Shown piece by piece: positions 34,087 through 42,729 of a stretch of 64,000 nt of DNA. Position numbers and translations under genes: made by a program. Under the pieces are notes generated by a model, which saw nothing but the letters and a program-made list of their open reading frames with translations, was not told the DNA's origin and did no database searches. Every line of letters starts with the position of its first letter. Within the stretch, counting starts at the first letter, position 1. The stretch is from contig CABUQW010000001.1 of assembly GCA_902493895.1 (NCBI GenBank), positions 1 through 64,000 of the forward strand, in the 5' to 3' direction. The stretch is from an uncultured Collinsella sp. (lineage in GTDB: Bacteria; Actinomycetota; Coriobacteriia; Coriobacteriales; Coriobacteriaceae).

Positions 34087-34926
34087 TTACGCCTCCTCGA
34101 GCTCGAGCTGGTTGTTGGCGATGTCCTGGGCGGTCGCGCGGTAGAGTTCGTCGATAAAGGCGACCTTAAAGCTTGCCGGGGCATCGGCGACAGCGGCGGC
34201 ACGCGTGCCGGCAACGTTGTAGACGGCGGTGCCGCAGGCGGCTGCCGTAAACGGATCGGCGGCGCAGGCATACACGGCCAGCACGCCGCCCTGCGAGCAG
34301 CCGCAGCCGGTGATCTTGGACATGAGCGGGCTGCCGCCGTGGGACTTGGCCACGGTCGTGCCGTCGGTGATCAGGTCGACCTCACCCGAGACCACTACGG
34401 CGCCGCCGGTGTAGCGGGCGAGTGCCACGGCGGCATCGCGGGCGGCGTCGACCGTGTCGGTGGTGTCGACACCGCGTACGCGGCTCAGATCGGCCGCCTC
34501 GCCCTCAAGACCCCACAGGCCGGCGAGCGCGATGATCTCGGAGGCGTTGCCGCGCACGATGGCGGGCTTGTACTGCTTGAGCTCATTTACCAGCTGGGTG
34601 CGCAGGCTACCGATACCCAGGCCCACCGGATCGAGCACCCAGGGCTTACCGGCGTCGTGTGCCGCCTTGGCCGCGCGGGGAATCGTTTGCTCGTAAATGG
34701 GGAAGAGCGTGCCCATGTTGAGATAGATGGCGCCGCCGCCGGCAACGAGTGCCTCGCCCTCGTCGGGCAGATAGACCATGGCGGCCGATCCGCCCACGGC
34801 GAGCTGTGCGTTGGCGACAAAGTCGATCGTCACCGTGTTGGTGATGGAGCCGGCCATCGGATTGGTAGCGCGAATCTTATCCACGGCCTTGACCATATGT
34901 TGCTTAAGCTGTTCCGAATCAATCAC
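34087..34926 (-). CDS. thiM: Hydroxyethylthiazole kinase
   Basis: 279 residues. ThiM phosphorylates salvaged 4-methyl-5-hydroxyethylthiazole for ThiE. Family blocks are SITNTVTIDFVANAQLAVGG, KPWVLDPVGLGIGSLR, IVRGNASEI and the catalytic GCGCSQGGVLAVY (Cys replacing the GTGC-type motif is usual). Start is GTG 34926, preceded by AAGGAGG at eight bases, within the TPP-riboswitch leader. No thiD is in this operon, so HMP-PP must come from elsewhere on the chromosome. Confidence 0.93.
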   Translation of the reverse strand: MIDSEQLKQHMVKAVDKIRATNPMAGSITNTVTIDFVANAQLAVGGSAAMVYLPDEGEALVAGGGAIYLNMGTLFPIYEQTIPRAAKAAHDAGKPWVLDPVGLGIGSLRTQLVNELKQYKPAIVRGNASEIIALAGLWGLEGEAADLSRVRGVDTTDTVDAARDAAVALARYTGGAVVVSGEVDLITDGTTVAKSHGGSPLMSKITGCGCSQGGVLAVYACAADPFTAAACGTAVYNVAGTRAAAVADAPASFKVAFIDELYRATAQDIANNQLELEEA

Positions 34927-34951
34927 TGCACATGCCTCCTTGGCATAGAAA

Positions 34952-34979
34952 AGGGGCGCTGTGCATAGACAGCGCCCCT
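34952..34979 (-). terminator. Expression-platform terminator of the TPP riboswitch
   Basis: On the minus strand AGGGGCGCTG ... CAGCGCCCCT (34952-34961 with 34970-34979) followed by TTTTC. It lies between the aptamer and the thiM start, so ligand binding probably favours termination. Confidence 0.85.
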
Positions 34980-34990
34980 GTAAAGGCGGC

Positions 34991-35088
34991 ATGCTCCCTA
35001 CGCCAGCATTAACTGACAGGTTCAAAGGATTGGGCCCCATGCCCTCTCAGCCTTGTGGTTTGCACCGCCGGCACTCCCGCATCGAATC
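34991..35088 (-). promoter_or_regulatory. TPP (THI-box) riboswitch
   Basis: Read on the minus strand it has the conserved GGCTGAGAGGGC element, CCTTTGAACCTG, and TTAATGCTGGCGTAGGGA, in the standard THI-box order and spacing. It precedes thiM-thiamine-binding protein-thiE. The boundaries are approximate. Confidence 0.93.
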
Positions 35089-35109
35089 TGTTGTTCCCTA
35101 TACTAACGC

Positions 35110-35211
35110 ACCTGCCAAAAAGGGACAGGTTTATTTTGGTAGGTGGCAACTGGGGCGTTGCATTTTCCCAGATAAAACCTGACAAAATAAACCTGTCCCT
35201 TATTGGCAGGT
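35110..35211. repeat. REP-like element, complete AAAGGGACAGG-TTTATTTT palindrome
   Basis: Two 35-base arms (35110-35144 and 35177-35211) that are inverted copies with about three mismatches, around 32 bases. Each arm starts ACCTGCCAA and contains AGGGACAGGTTTATTTTG. It lies between the TPP leader and the HAD phosphatase gene. The half copy at 14528 matches its right arm. Confidence 0.85.
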
Positions 35212-35248
35212 CGTTACAATGGTTACGGTGAAAATGACGGGGGACTCT

Positions 35249-36157
35249 ATGATCAAACTTGTGCTAACCGATATGGACGATACGCTGATTCCAGCCGGGC
35301 ATGACGGCGCCAGCGACTACGCCATTGAGGGTATTCATGCCATGCAGGCGGCGGGTCTGCACTTTGGTCCGGTTTCGGGTCGTCAGCCGTCCGCGATGGG
35401 CTGGATGTTCCGCAATCGCTCCGAGTGCTTCTCGACCGGTGCGTTTTGCAACGGCCAGGTGATGTTTGTCGATGGCGAAGTAGTCGCTTCGCGCGCAATC
35501 GATAACGATGTCCTTATGCGCTTAGCCGATTATTTTGAACAGGAGACCGACGATACGTATTTGAAGGTCTACCGTTTGGGTGATGACTTTTGGAATAACG
35601 ATGCCTATTGCGTGACAAGCGATCCCGAGCGTGTGCGTCGCGCCATGAAGTCAGGCGGCAACGCGTGGCTCAAGGGCGAAGAGGCTCCCTGTCGTCCTGT
35701 CGTTGACGATGCCCCGGTATACAAGGCGAATATCTGGAGTGCCCGTTCGCGCGAGGAGCTCGCCGAGCTGCGCGAGCGTGTTGCCGCTGAGGTGCCGGAG
35801 CTCTCGCTCGTGTTTCCCAACAACCGCGTGCGCCTGTTCGACGTTCTTCCGACCGGCTGGGACAAGGGCTGCGCTGCGCTGGAGCTGGCGCGTGCTTTGG
35901 GCCTGATGCCCGACGAGGTGGCCGTATTCGGCGATTCCGATAACGATTTGCCCATGATCGATGCCGTTCCCAACTCCGTTGCAGTCGCCAATGCCAACGA
36001 GGCCGTCACGGCTGCCGCACGCTGGCATATCGGCGCTGCGGCAGATGATGCGGTTGCCGGGGCTCTGCATCAGATTGCCGCCTGCGCCGCGACGGGGGAG
36101 ATGCCGTCGTTTATGAGCCAAATGGACACGGCGGGTTTCGACGTCACAAACGTCTAG
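35249..36157 (+). CDS. HAD superfamily phosphatase (Cof-type)
   Basis: 302 residues. HAD motif I is LTDMDDTLIP (nucleophile Asp), and motif IV GDSDNDLPMI near the C-terminus; motif II/III and a C2 cap domain fit between. Cof-type enzymes dephosphorylate sugar phosphates, pyridoxal phosphate or FMN, so the substrate is open. ATG 35249 follows GGGGGAC. A longer frame from 35219 is less likely. It ends ten bases before the LysR start, suggesting cotranscription. Confidence 0.88.
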   Translation: MIKLVLTDMDDTLIPAGHDGASDYAIEGIHAMQAAGLHFGPVSGRQPSAMGWMFRNRSECFSTGAFCNGQVMFVDGEVVASRAIDNDVLMRLADYFEQETDDTYLKVYRLGDDFWNNDAYCVTSDPERVRRAMKSGGNAWLKGEEAPCRPVVDDAPVYKANIWSARSREELAELRERVAAEVPELSLVFPNNRVRLFDVLPTGWDKGCAALELARALGLMPDEVAVFGDSDNDLPMIDAVPNSVAVANANEAVTAAARWHIGAAADDAVAGALHQIAACAATGEMPSFMSQMDTAGFDVTNV

Positions 36158-36167
36158 GGAGAAAGCC

Positions 36168-37064
36168 ATGAAGCTCCAGCAACTCAGATATGTCGTCAAA
36201 GTTGCCGAATGCGGCAGCATCACCGAGGCCTCGCGCCGGCTCTTTGTGTCGCAGCCTTCGATTACCGCGTCGATCCGCGATCTCGAAAACGAGATGGGTG
36301 TGCATATCTTTGAGCGCACCAACAAGGGTGTCATTGTGTCCGAGGAAGGCGAGACCTTCTTGGGGTACGCGCGCCAGGTGCTCGACCAGGCCGACCTGCT
36401 CGAGGGCAAGTACAAAGGTACGTCCGAGCAGGTGCCGCACTTTAGTGTGAGCTGCCAGCATTATTCCTTTGCCGTTAATGCGTTTGTCGATGTGATCCGC
36501 GAGTTCGATGCCGCGCGCTACGACTTTACCCTGCGCGAGGAGCAGACCCACGAAATTATCGAGGATGTCGCGCATATGAAAAGCGAACTCGGCATCCTGT
36601 ATCTGTCGGAGCACAATCGCGAGGTCATCGAGCGCATGCTTGCCGCCAACGAGCTCGTATTCGAGGGGCTCTTCTGCGCCTCACCGCATGTCTTCGTGTG
36701 CGCCGACCATCCGCTGGCGGGCCGCTCGAGCGTGACGCTTGAGGATCTGGAAGACTACCCGTTCCTGTCCTACGAGCAGGGCAGCTACAACTCGTTTTAC
36801 TATTCCGAGGAGCTGACCTCGACGTTCGAGCGTCGCAAAAATATCCGCGTGCGCGACCGTGCGACGTTGTTCAATTTGGCCATGGGCCTCAACGGCTACA
36901 CGGTATGCTCGGGCGTGATCAGCCACGAGCTCAACGGCCCCGGCATTATCTCGATTCCGCTCGACGTGGACGAGTACATGGAGATTGGCATCATCACGCG
37001 CAAGAACACGACGCTCACGCGCTACGGTCGGGCCTATATCGACGCGATTCGTCAGCACATCTAG
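36168..37064 (+). CDS. LysR family transcriptional regulator
   Basis: 298 residues. The N-terminal winged helix (CGSITEASRRLFVSQPSITASIRDLE) and the effector domain are complete. It is directly upstream of the MetE-like gene (155-base gap containing a strong LysR-type box), so it probably regulates it, like MetR does for metE, although no homocysteine-specific residues can be seen. AGAAAG precedes the ATG weakly. Confidence 0.9.
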   Translation: MKLQQLRYVVKVAECGSITEASRRLFVSQPSITASIRDLENEMGVHIFERTNKGVIVSEEGETFLGYARQVLDQADLLEGKYKGTSEQVPHFSVSCQHYSFAVNAFVDVIREFDAARYDFTLREEQTHEIIEDVAHMKSELGILYLSEHNREVIERMLAANELVFEGLFCASPHVFVCADHPLAGRSSVTLEDLEDYPFLSYEQGSYNSFYYSEELTSTFERRKNIRVRDRATLFNLAMGLNGYTVCSGVISHELNGPGIISIPLDVDEYMEIGIITRKNTTLTRYGRAYIDAIRQHI

Positions 37065-37110
37065 GCTGCTGTGCTCCGCACGGTTCAAGTCTCTTTATGA
37101 CAGTCCAGAC

Positions 37111-37133
37111 TGATATAGGAAGCATCTATATCA
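37111..37133. promoter_or_regulatory. LysR-type box upstream of the MetE-like gene
   Basis: Perfect 8-base arms TGATATAG (37111-37118) and CTATATCA (37126-37133) with seven central bases, about 90 bases before the MetE-like start. The ATAG-N7-CTAT core has the LysR T-N11-A geometry. Confidence 0.65.
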
Positions 37134-37219
37134 AACTGTTATAAACGTATATTTTACGATGGCCATATGAACGCTCATACTCTGTCCCAGTAAAGCAACC
37201 AATGCAAAGGGAGATATCT

Positions 37220-38353
37220 ATGAGCACTTCGATTCAACCGAACGCGCCGTTTCGCGCCGATATCGTCGGCAGCTTTCTTCGTCCGCAGGCCGTGAAGGAC
37301 GCTCGTGCCGACTACGCTGCGGGCAAACTCGACGCCGCCGGTCTTAAGGCCGTCGAGGATGAGGCCATTCGCGACCTGGTGGCCAAGCAGAAGGCCGCCG
37401 GCCTGCAGGTGATTACCGATGGCGAGTTCCGCCGCAGCTACTGGCACCTCGATTTTATGTGGGGACTCAACGGCATTGAGGGTCGCGCCTCGCGCACGGG
37501 TTATATGTTCCATGACGAGGAGACGACGGCCGACACCGCCGTGGTTACCGGTCCCATTAGCGGCGAGAACCACCCGTTCATCGAGCATTTTAAGTTCGTC
37601 AAGGCGCTTGAGGGAGAGGGCCACGTTGCACGCCAGACCATCCCGGCGCCTATCCAGACGTTCTCTGAGGTTACGCTCGATCGCTGCGACGGCCAGCAGG
37701 AGAGCCTGCGTGCCGTCTATAAGACCGACGAGGAACTTGCCGACGCCATTGCAGCCGCTTATCGCACGGTGATCGCCGACCTGTACGCGGCAGGCTGCCG
37801 CAACATCCAGTTTGATGACTGCACCTGGGGCATCTACTGCGATACCGATTTTGTCGCCAAAACCGGCATGAGCCCGGTCGACCTGCAAAAGGTAAGCGAG
37901 CTGGGCGTGGCGCTCAACAACGCCGCCATCGAGGGCAAGCCCGACGATCTGGTCATTAACACGCACGTGTGCCGCGGCAACTATCACTCCACGTATGCCT
38001 TCGAGGGTGGTTATGATCCCATTGCGCCGTACCTGTTCGCACATGAGAACGTCGACGCGTTCTACCTTGAGTTCGATACGCCACGCGCCGGTGGCTTTGA
38101 GCCGCTCAAGTACGTTGCTCCCGGCAAGAAGGTCGTGCTGGGCCTGGTGACCACCAAGGCGGCTGAGCTTGAGGACGAGGACGTTATCGTCGAACGTATC
38201 CACGAGGCCGCAAAGTATGTGCCGCTCGAGAACCTGTACCTGTCGCCCCAGTGCGGCTTTGCTAGCTGCGAGATTGGCAACAAGCTGACCGAGGACGAAC
38301 AGTGGGCAAAGATCGCGCTGGTCAAGCGCATTGCCGAGCGCGTTTGGAAGTAA
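37220..38353 (+). CDS. MetE-like cobalamin-independent methionine synthase (C-terminal domain only)
   Basis: 377 residues. It has the UROD/MetE-like barrel of YxjG/YxjH-type proteins, with zinc ligands in NTHVCRGN (H-x-C), FYLEFDT (Glu) and SPQCGFAS (Cys). The N-terminal half of MetE is absent. It may use a methyl donor other than 5-methyl-THF-triglutamate. ATG 37220 follows AAGGGAG. The preceding LysR gene and palindrome suggest regulated expression. Opens with RADIVGSFLRPQAVKDA, typical of this subfamily. Confidence 0.87.
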   Translation: MSTSIQPNAPFRADIVGSFLRPQAVKDARADYAAGKLDAAGLKAVEDEAIRDLVAKQKAAGLQVITDGEFRRSYWHLDFMWGLNGIEGRASRTGYMFHDEETTADTAVVTGPISGENHPFIEHFKFVKALEGEGHVARQTIPAPIQTFSEVTLDRCDGQQESLRAVYKTDEELADAIAAAYRTVIADLYAAGCRNIQFDDCTWGIYCDTDFVAKTGMSPVDLQKVSELGVALNNAAIEGKPDDLVINTHVCRGNYHSTYAFEGGYDPIAPYLFAHENVDAFYLEFDTPRAGGFEPLKYVAPGKKVVLGLVTTKAAELEDEDVIVERIHEAAKYVPLENLYLSPQCGFASCEIGNKLTEDEQWAKIALVKRIAERVWK

Positions 38354-38476
38354 CGCTACCGCTTGCAGGTGACGGCGCGTGCGAGACATGGCGTATCACG
38401 TACAATGGTTCGGATCGTATCGTTCGGGCAGGTTATCCGATATGCCTGATCGCCCTTCCATCATGAAAGGACTTCC

Positions 38477-39811
38477 ATGTCCCAATCCTCGACGCCCGCC
38501 GTCACCGATGCCATCTACGATGCATCGTCGCTCGGCCGCCCGCGCATGTTTGTGTTGGGTTTGCAGCACATGTTTGCGATGTTCGGAGCCACGGTACTCG
38601 TGCCCGTGCTCACCGGCCTTTCCGTTTCGGCGACGCTTCTGTTCGCCGGCATCGGCACGCTGCTGTTTCATTTTCTATCGCGCGGTAAGGTGCCCGCGTT
38701 CCTGGGCTCGTCGTTTGCCTTTATCGCGGGTTATGCCGCCATTGCACCCAACGGCGAGGCTGAGCTTTTGCCCTACGCTTGCCTGGGCGTTGCCTGCGCC
38801 GGCCTGCTCTATCCGGTGCTGGCAGCGCTGTTCCGCGCATTTGGCGCCAAGCGTGTCATGCGCTTCTTTCCGCCGGTGGTGACCGGTCCCATCGTCATTT
38901 CCATCGGCCTGATCCTAGCGAGCTCTGCCATTGCCAACTGTCAGACCAACTGGCTTGTCGCCGTTATCGCTGTGGCCGTGATCATCATCTGCAACATCTG
39001 GGGCCGCGGCATGGTCAAGATCGTGCCGATTCTGCTGGGCGTTGTGGTGAGCTATGCCGTTGCGGCCGCGCTGGGCGAGGTCGACTTCTCTGGCGTCGCA
39101 GCCGCTCCGTGGGTCGGTCTGCCCATCGTGTGGGACAACACCGTGTTTGCGCTCTTTGGCCCGCAGCTCGATAGCGGTCTTGCCACGACGGCCATCATCA
39201 CCATCATGCCGCTGGCCTTTGCGACCATGATTGAGCACATTGGCGATATCTCCGCCATTGGCTCTACCTGCGAACGCAATTACATTGCCGATCCCGGTCT
39301 GCACCGTACCCTGCTCGGCGATGGCCTGGCGACCATCTTGGCGTCGCTCTTTGGCGCTCCGGCCAACACCACGTATGGCGAGAACACCGGCGTGCTTGCG
39401 CTTACGCGTGTGTTCGACCCGCGCGTGATTCGCATTGCCGCCTGCTGTGCCATCGTGCTTTCGTTCTGCCCCAAGTTTGCTGCTGCGATCGCTGCTATGC
39501 CGGCGTGCGTTATCGGCGGTGTGTCACTCGTGCTCTACGGCATGATCAGCGCCGTTGGCGTGCGTAACCTCATCGAGAATCAGGTTGATTTCCAGAACAA
39601 CCGCAACGTGCTGGTGGCGGCTCTGGTGCTCGTGCTTTCGCTCGGCATTGCCTACAGTACCGCCGGTGCCATCGCGCTGGAGCTGGGCGGCGTGACGATT
39701 TCGCTTTCGGGCCTTGCCGTGGGCTCGCTGGTGGGCATTGTGCTCAACGCCATCCTGCCCGGTAATGACTTTGAGTTCGATACTTCCGAGCTTGAGGAGA
39801 CTGCTGAATAG
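38477..39811 (+). CDS. Uracil/xanthine permease family transporter (NCS2, UraA-like)
   Basis: 444 residues with ~12-14 membrane helices. UraA-type features are GLQHMFAMFGATVLVPVLTGL in helix 1, GSSFAFIAGY (substrate site), a Gln-containing QLDSGLATTAIITIMPLAFATMIEHIGD segment including the key Glu-His, and PANTTYGENTGVLALTRVFD. It imports a nucleobase with H+. Start follows GAAAGGA. It ends before a strong bidirectional terminator. Confidence 0.93.
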   Translation: MSQSSTPAVTDAIYDASSLGRPRMFVLGLQHMFAMFGATVLVPVLTGLSVSATLLFAGIGTLLFHFLSRGKVPAFLGSSFAFIAGYAAIAPNGEAELLPYACLGVACAGLLYPVLAALFRAFGAKRVMRFFPPVVTGPIVISIGLILASSAIANCQTNWLVAVIAVAVIIICNIWGRGMVKIVPILLGVVVSYAVAAALGEVDFSGVAAAPWVGLPIVWDNTVFALFGPQLDSGLATTAIITIMPLAFATMIEHIGDISAIGSTCERNYIADPGLHRTLLGDGLATILASLFGAPANTTYGENTGVLALTRVFDPRVIRIAACCAIVLSFCPKFAAAIAAMPACVIGGVSLVLYGMISAVGVRNLIENQVDFQNNRNVLVAALVLVLSLGIAYSTAGAIALELGGVTISLSGLAVGSLVGIVLNAILPGNDFEFDTSELEETAE

Positions 39812-39828
39812 CAGCTGCGTTCAGCCAA

Positions 39829-39876
39829 ATTAAAAATGGCGTCCATGCGTATGTACGCGTGGACGCCATTTTTAAT
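39829..39876. terminator. Bidirectional terminator between uraA-like and esterase genes
   Basis: 21-base arms 39829-39849 and 39856-39876 with one G:U. They start ATTAAAAATGGCGTCCA and end in A/T runs on both sides, and overlap the last bases of the convergent esterase gene (39872). Confidence 0.85.
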
Positions 39877-40537
39877 GCGTCAGTATCCAGTGGATGCCGC
39901 GCGCCATGCGCAGGTCAGTTTGGGCAAAGTGATTGCCGGGGTTGAGCTCCAGCGTTGTTGGAATGTCACGCTCTATAAACAGCTCTTCCATCGCGCGCGT
40001 GTCGTCGAGTACGTGCCGCATCATGCGGTTGGGCGTCTTGGTTTCCTTTTTACCGAGCGACAGATAGGCGGCGTCGGGCGTGGCTGTCATCGTGCGCTCA
40101 CGCGCGTAGTCGATAAAGCCGGGGAACCACAGCGACCCCGATGCACTCGCCGCGCGCTCAAAGACATCTGTTTGCCAAAGTGCCCACAGTGCAAAAAGAC
40201 CCGCCAACGAATAGCCGACAACGCCGCGCCAGGTGGGCGGTTGCGGGAGCGATGATTCGGCCTCTGGGATTATCTGCTTCAACAACTCGTCAAGAAAACC
40301 AGCAGCCTGTCCACCAAAGGGCTCGGCATCTCGTATAGTTCCCTCACATTCCCAGGGGCTCAGCTCGCGATTCCAATCGAGTCCTCCGATGGCGACAAGG
40401 GTGAACGGCGGGCAGTCGAGCTCTCGGCAGCGCTCGTAGACTTCACTACCGTCGCCCATAACCACGGGGAGGTAGATGACGGGCGTACCTTCCGCACGCT
40501 CTGAATAAACGGTTATCTGCTTATGATGCGCTTCCAA
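39872..40537 (-). CDS. Alpha/beta-hydrolase esterase (IroE-like)
   Basis: About 221 residues. The nucleophile elbow is VVGYSLAGLFA (GxSxG) and the catalytic His is in NPGNHFAQTD. Family comparison points to the siderophore esterase/acetylesterase group; the oxyanion YLPVVMGDGSEVYERC is unusual. Start is uncertain: TTG 40537 has an AGAGAAG-like RBS, while a GTG at 40585 would add 16 residues. It stands alone, convergent with the UraA-like gene across their terminator. No signal peptide is seen. Confidence 0.75.
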   Translation of the reverse strand: MEAHHKQITVYSERAEGTPVIYLPVVMGDGSEVYERCRELDCPPFTLVAIGGLDWNRELSPWECEGTIRDAEPFGGQAAGFLDELLKQIIPEAESSLPQPPTWRGVVGYSLAGLFALWALWQTDVFERAASASGSLWFPGFIDYARERTMTATPDAAYLSLGKKETKTPNRMMRHVLDDTRAMEELFIERDIPTTLELNPGNHFAQTDLRMARGIHWILTH

Positions 40538-40606
40538 GGCAGGCTTCTCTCGGTGTTGTGATATTGACAGCCTCAATTGTCGCACGCTGGCACGGGGGCA
40601 GACGCT

Positions 40607-40647
40607 AAAAGAAAGGCGCGGAGCCGTTCGATGCGACTCCGCGCCTT
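40607..40647 (-). terminator. Intrinsic terminator after the NCS2 permease gene
   Basis: Arms AAGGCGCGGAG (40613-40623) and CTCCGCGCCTT (40637-40647) perfect, followed on the minus strand by TTTCTTTT. Confidence 0.85.
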
Positions 40648-40674
40648 GTTGTTTTGCTTCGGCAGACTATGCCG

Positions 40675-41985
40675 TTACGCCACGAAGAAGTAGACGAGGA
40701 AGGCAAGGGCTGCGATCCACATGAGCGGCTTGATCTTGGAGGCCTCGCCCTTAAAGAGCGCGACGATCACGTAGGCGATAAAGCCCAGACCAATGCCGGC
40801 AGAGATGGAGTAGGTGAAGGGCACGCCGGCGACAATCATGAACGCCGGGAAACCCTGCGACACGTCGGACCAATCGATCTCGGAGGCCTCGCTCATCATG
40901 AGGTAGCCGACGTAGACCAGAGCACCGCAGGTGGCGGCGCTGGAAACGATGGTGACGATGGGGGAGAAGAACGCGGCGAGAATGAACAGCACGCCGGTGG
41001 TGACGGAGGTGAGGCCCGTGCGGCCACCGTCGGCGGCGCCGGAAGTGGACTCGACGAAGGTGGTGATGGAGGAGACGCCCATGAAACCGCCCACAGCGGC
41101 GGCGGCGGAGTCGACGATCAGGATCTCCTTGATATTCTCGACGTTGCCGTCGTCGGTGAGGAACTCGCCCTGCTTGGCCACGGCCATCGCGGTGCCCATG
41201 GTGTCGAAGAAGTCACTCATGAGCAGCGAGAACGAGATGACGAGGAGCGTGGGGTCGGTAAGGACCTTGACGATGGCGGGCACGCCGCCGGCGTCGGCGA
41301 TGGGGCCACCGATGCTCGAGAAGTCGAGCGGGGCGATGATACCGGTCGGAGCATGGGTCACACCTAGGGGGATACCGGCGATGACGGCGACGACGATGCC
41401 GATGAGCAGCGAGCCGGGGACGTTGCGGCAGGCGAGGGCGACTGTCACCAGGATGGAGATGATGCCGACGATGAAGGTGGGGGAGGTGATGTCGCCCAGA
41501 CCGACGAGTGTACCGGCGCCAGCGGTGATAATGCCGGCATCGCACAGGCCAATCATGGCGATGAACAGGCCCAGACCCACCGAGATGGCGTGACGCAGGA
41601 CAACCGGGATGGCGTCCATGATGGCCTCGCGCAGGCCACAAAGCACGAGCAGCAAGATGACGATACCCTCGAGGAAGATGACGCTCATGGCCACGTGCCA
41701 GTCACCGCCGCAGACGGTGGTGGTGATTCCAGCGATCATCGCGTTGACGCCTAAGCCCGACGCGCAGGCGAGCGGGCGGTTGGCGAAGATGCCCATGCAG
41801 ATGGTCATGATGCCGGCGCCCAGGCAGGTGGCGCAGGCGAGCGCTCCCGCATCGATGCCAGCGCCCGAGAGCACCGCGGGGTTGACGGCGATGATGTAGG
41901 CCATCGCCAGGAATGTTGTCAGTCCAGCGCGGAGTTCGGTCCCGATTGTGGACTTGCGCTCGCTGACGTGAAATAGTTCGTCCAT
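40675..41985 (-). CDS. NCS2 family purine permease (PbuG/AzgA-type)
   Basis: 436 residues, about 12 membrane helices. The AzgA/GhxP subfamily is marked by TELRAGLTTFLAMAYIIAVNP at the start, GLGVNAMI, DFFDTMGTAMAVAKQG, and TFVESTSGAADGGRTGLTSVTTG. These carry guanine/hypoxanthine or adenine with H+. ATG 41985 follows AAAGGGTATGC; an upstream extension to 42042 lacks family similarity. With the UraA-like gene the window has two nucleobase importers. Ends at a good terminator. Confidence 0.92.
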   Translation of the reverse strand: MDELFHVSERKSTIGTELRAGLTTFLAMAYIIAVNPAVLSGAGIDAGALACATCLGAGIMTICMGIFANRPLACASGLGVNAMIAGITTTVCGGDWHVAMSVIFLEGIVILLLVLCGLREAIMDAIPVVLRHAISVGLGLFIAMIGLCDAGIITAGAGTLVGLGDITSPTFIVGIISILVTVALACRNVPGSLLIGIVVAVIAGIPLGVTHAPTGIIAPLDFSSIGGPIADAGGVPAIVKVLTDPTLLVISFSLLMSDFFDTMGTAMAVAKQGEFLTDDGNVENIKEILIVDSAAAAVGGFMGVSSITTFVESTSGAADGGRTGLTSVTTGVLFILAAFFSPIVTIVSSAATCGALVYVGYLMMSEASEIDWSDVSQGFPAFMIVAGVPFTYSISAGIGLGFIAYVIVALFKGEASKIKPLMWIAALAFLVYFFVA

Positions 41986-42178
41986 GCATACCCTTTCCTT
42001 GCTCGGCCCCGAGTTTAGGCCGATTGACACGAACTCACCCACTATAGCCCCTTTACGACGCTGTTGTTCCTCGCATGTTGATGTTCGGCGCTTTGTAGCA
42101 GACGGACGGTATTTTTCGCATGAAAATGTGTGGGTACCGTATACTTAAGCGGTTACAACGACCCCTATGGAGGAACGT

Positions 42179-42598
42179 ATGATTAAAGAGCTTTGCCACG
42201 ACGAGGCTATCCTGTCCCAGCGTTGCGAGGTTGCGACCGTCGAGGACGAGTCGGTTGCTCAGGACCTGATCGATACCATCAAGTCGCTCGACGATGCCGG
42301 CTGCTTGGCCGCTAACCAGATTGGCGTTACCAAGAAGGTTTGCGTCTACCTGGACGATGCCGGCGAGCCCCACGTGCTCTACAACCCCCGTCTGGTGTTT
42401 GGCCTGGGCGCCAGCAAGATGGAGGAGAGCTGCCTGACGCACGAGGAGGTCACCAAGTCCACGCGCTATATCAAGTGCAAGGTCGCTTATGACGTGATCG
42501 TCGACGGCAAGATGCGCGAGCGCAAGCAGGACTTTGTGGGCTTCGAGGCGCAGATGATTCAACACATGATTGACCACTGTCTAGGAAAGTTGGTCTAA
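42179..42598 (+). CDS. Peptide deformylase-like protein with altered active site
   Basis: 139 residues, small-type deformylase fold. Motif 1 is GCLAANQ (standard GxGLAAxQ), motif 2 ESCLT in place of EGCLS, and motif 3 HMIDH in place of HEIDH. The metal ligands Cys and two His remain, but the general-base Glu of HExxH is Met. It is therefore expected to be poorly active or to have another role. The canonical copy at 58159-58569 keeps EGCLS and HEIDH. ATG 42179 follows GGAGGAACGT perfectly, and a terminator ends the gene, so expression seems intact. Confidence 0.85.
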   Translation: MIKELCHDEAILSQRCEVATVEDESVAQDLIDTIKSLDDAGCLAANQIGVTKKVCVYLDDAGEPHVLYNPRLVFGLGASKMEESCLTHEEVTKSTRYIKCKVAYDVIVDGKMRERKQDFVGFEAQMIQHMIDHCLGKLV

Positions 42599-42632
42599 GG
42601 GGACCAAAGCACCGCACTTCGTCTCTTTTGGT

Positions 42633-42668
42633 CCGGACGTGACATTGTTGTCATGTCCGGGCTTTTGT
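42633..42668 (+). terminator. Intrinsic terminator after the deformylase-like gene
   Basis: Arms CCGGACGTGACA (42633-42644) and TGTCATGTCCGG (42649-42660), one G:U pair, followed by GCTTTTGTG. Confidence 0.8.
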
Positions 42669-42729
42669 GTTTAGCGCCTTTTTGTTTGGTGACAATAACC
42701 TTAGCAGGAACGTAAAGCTAGGAGGCGCT

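Noticed and set aside
33649..34968. 439-residue plus-strand ORF opposite the thi operon
   Set aside because: Antisense to three recognisable thiamine genes; no recognisable motif.
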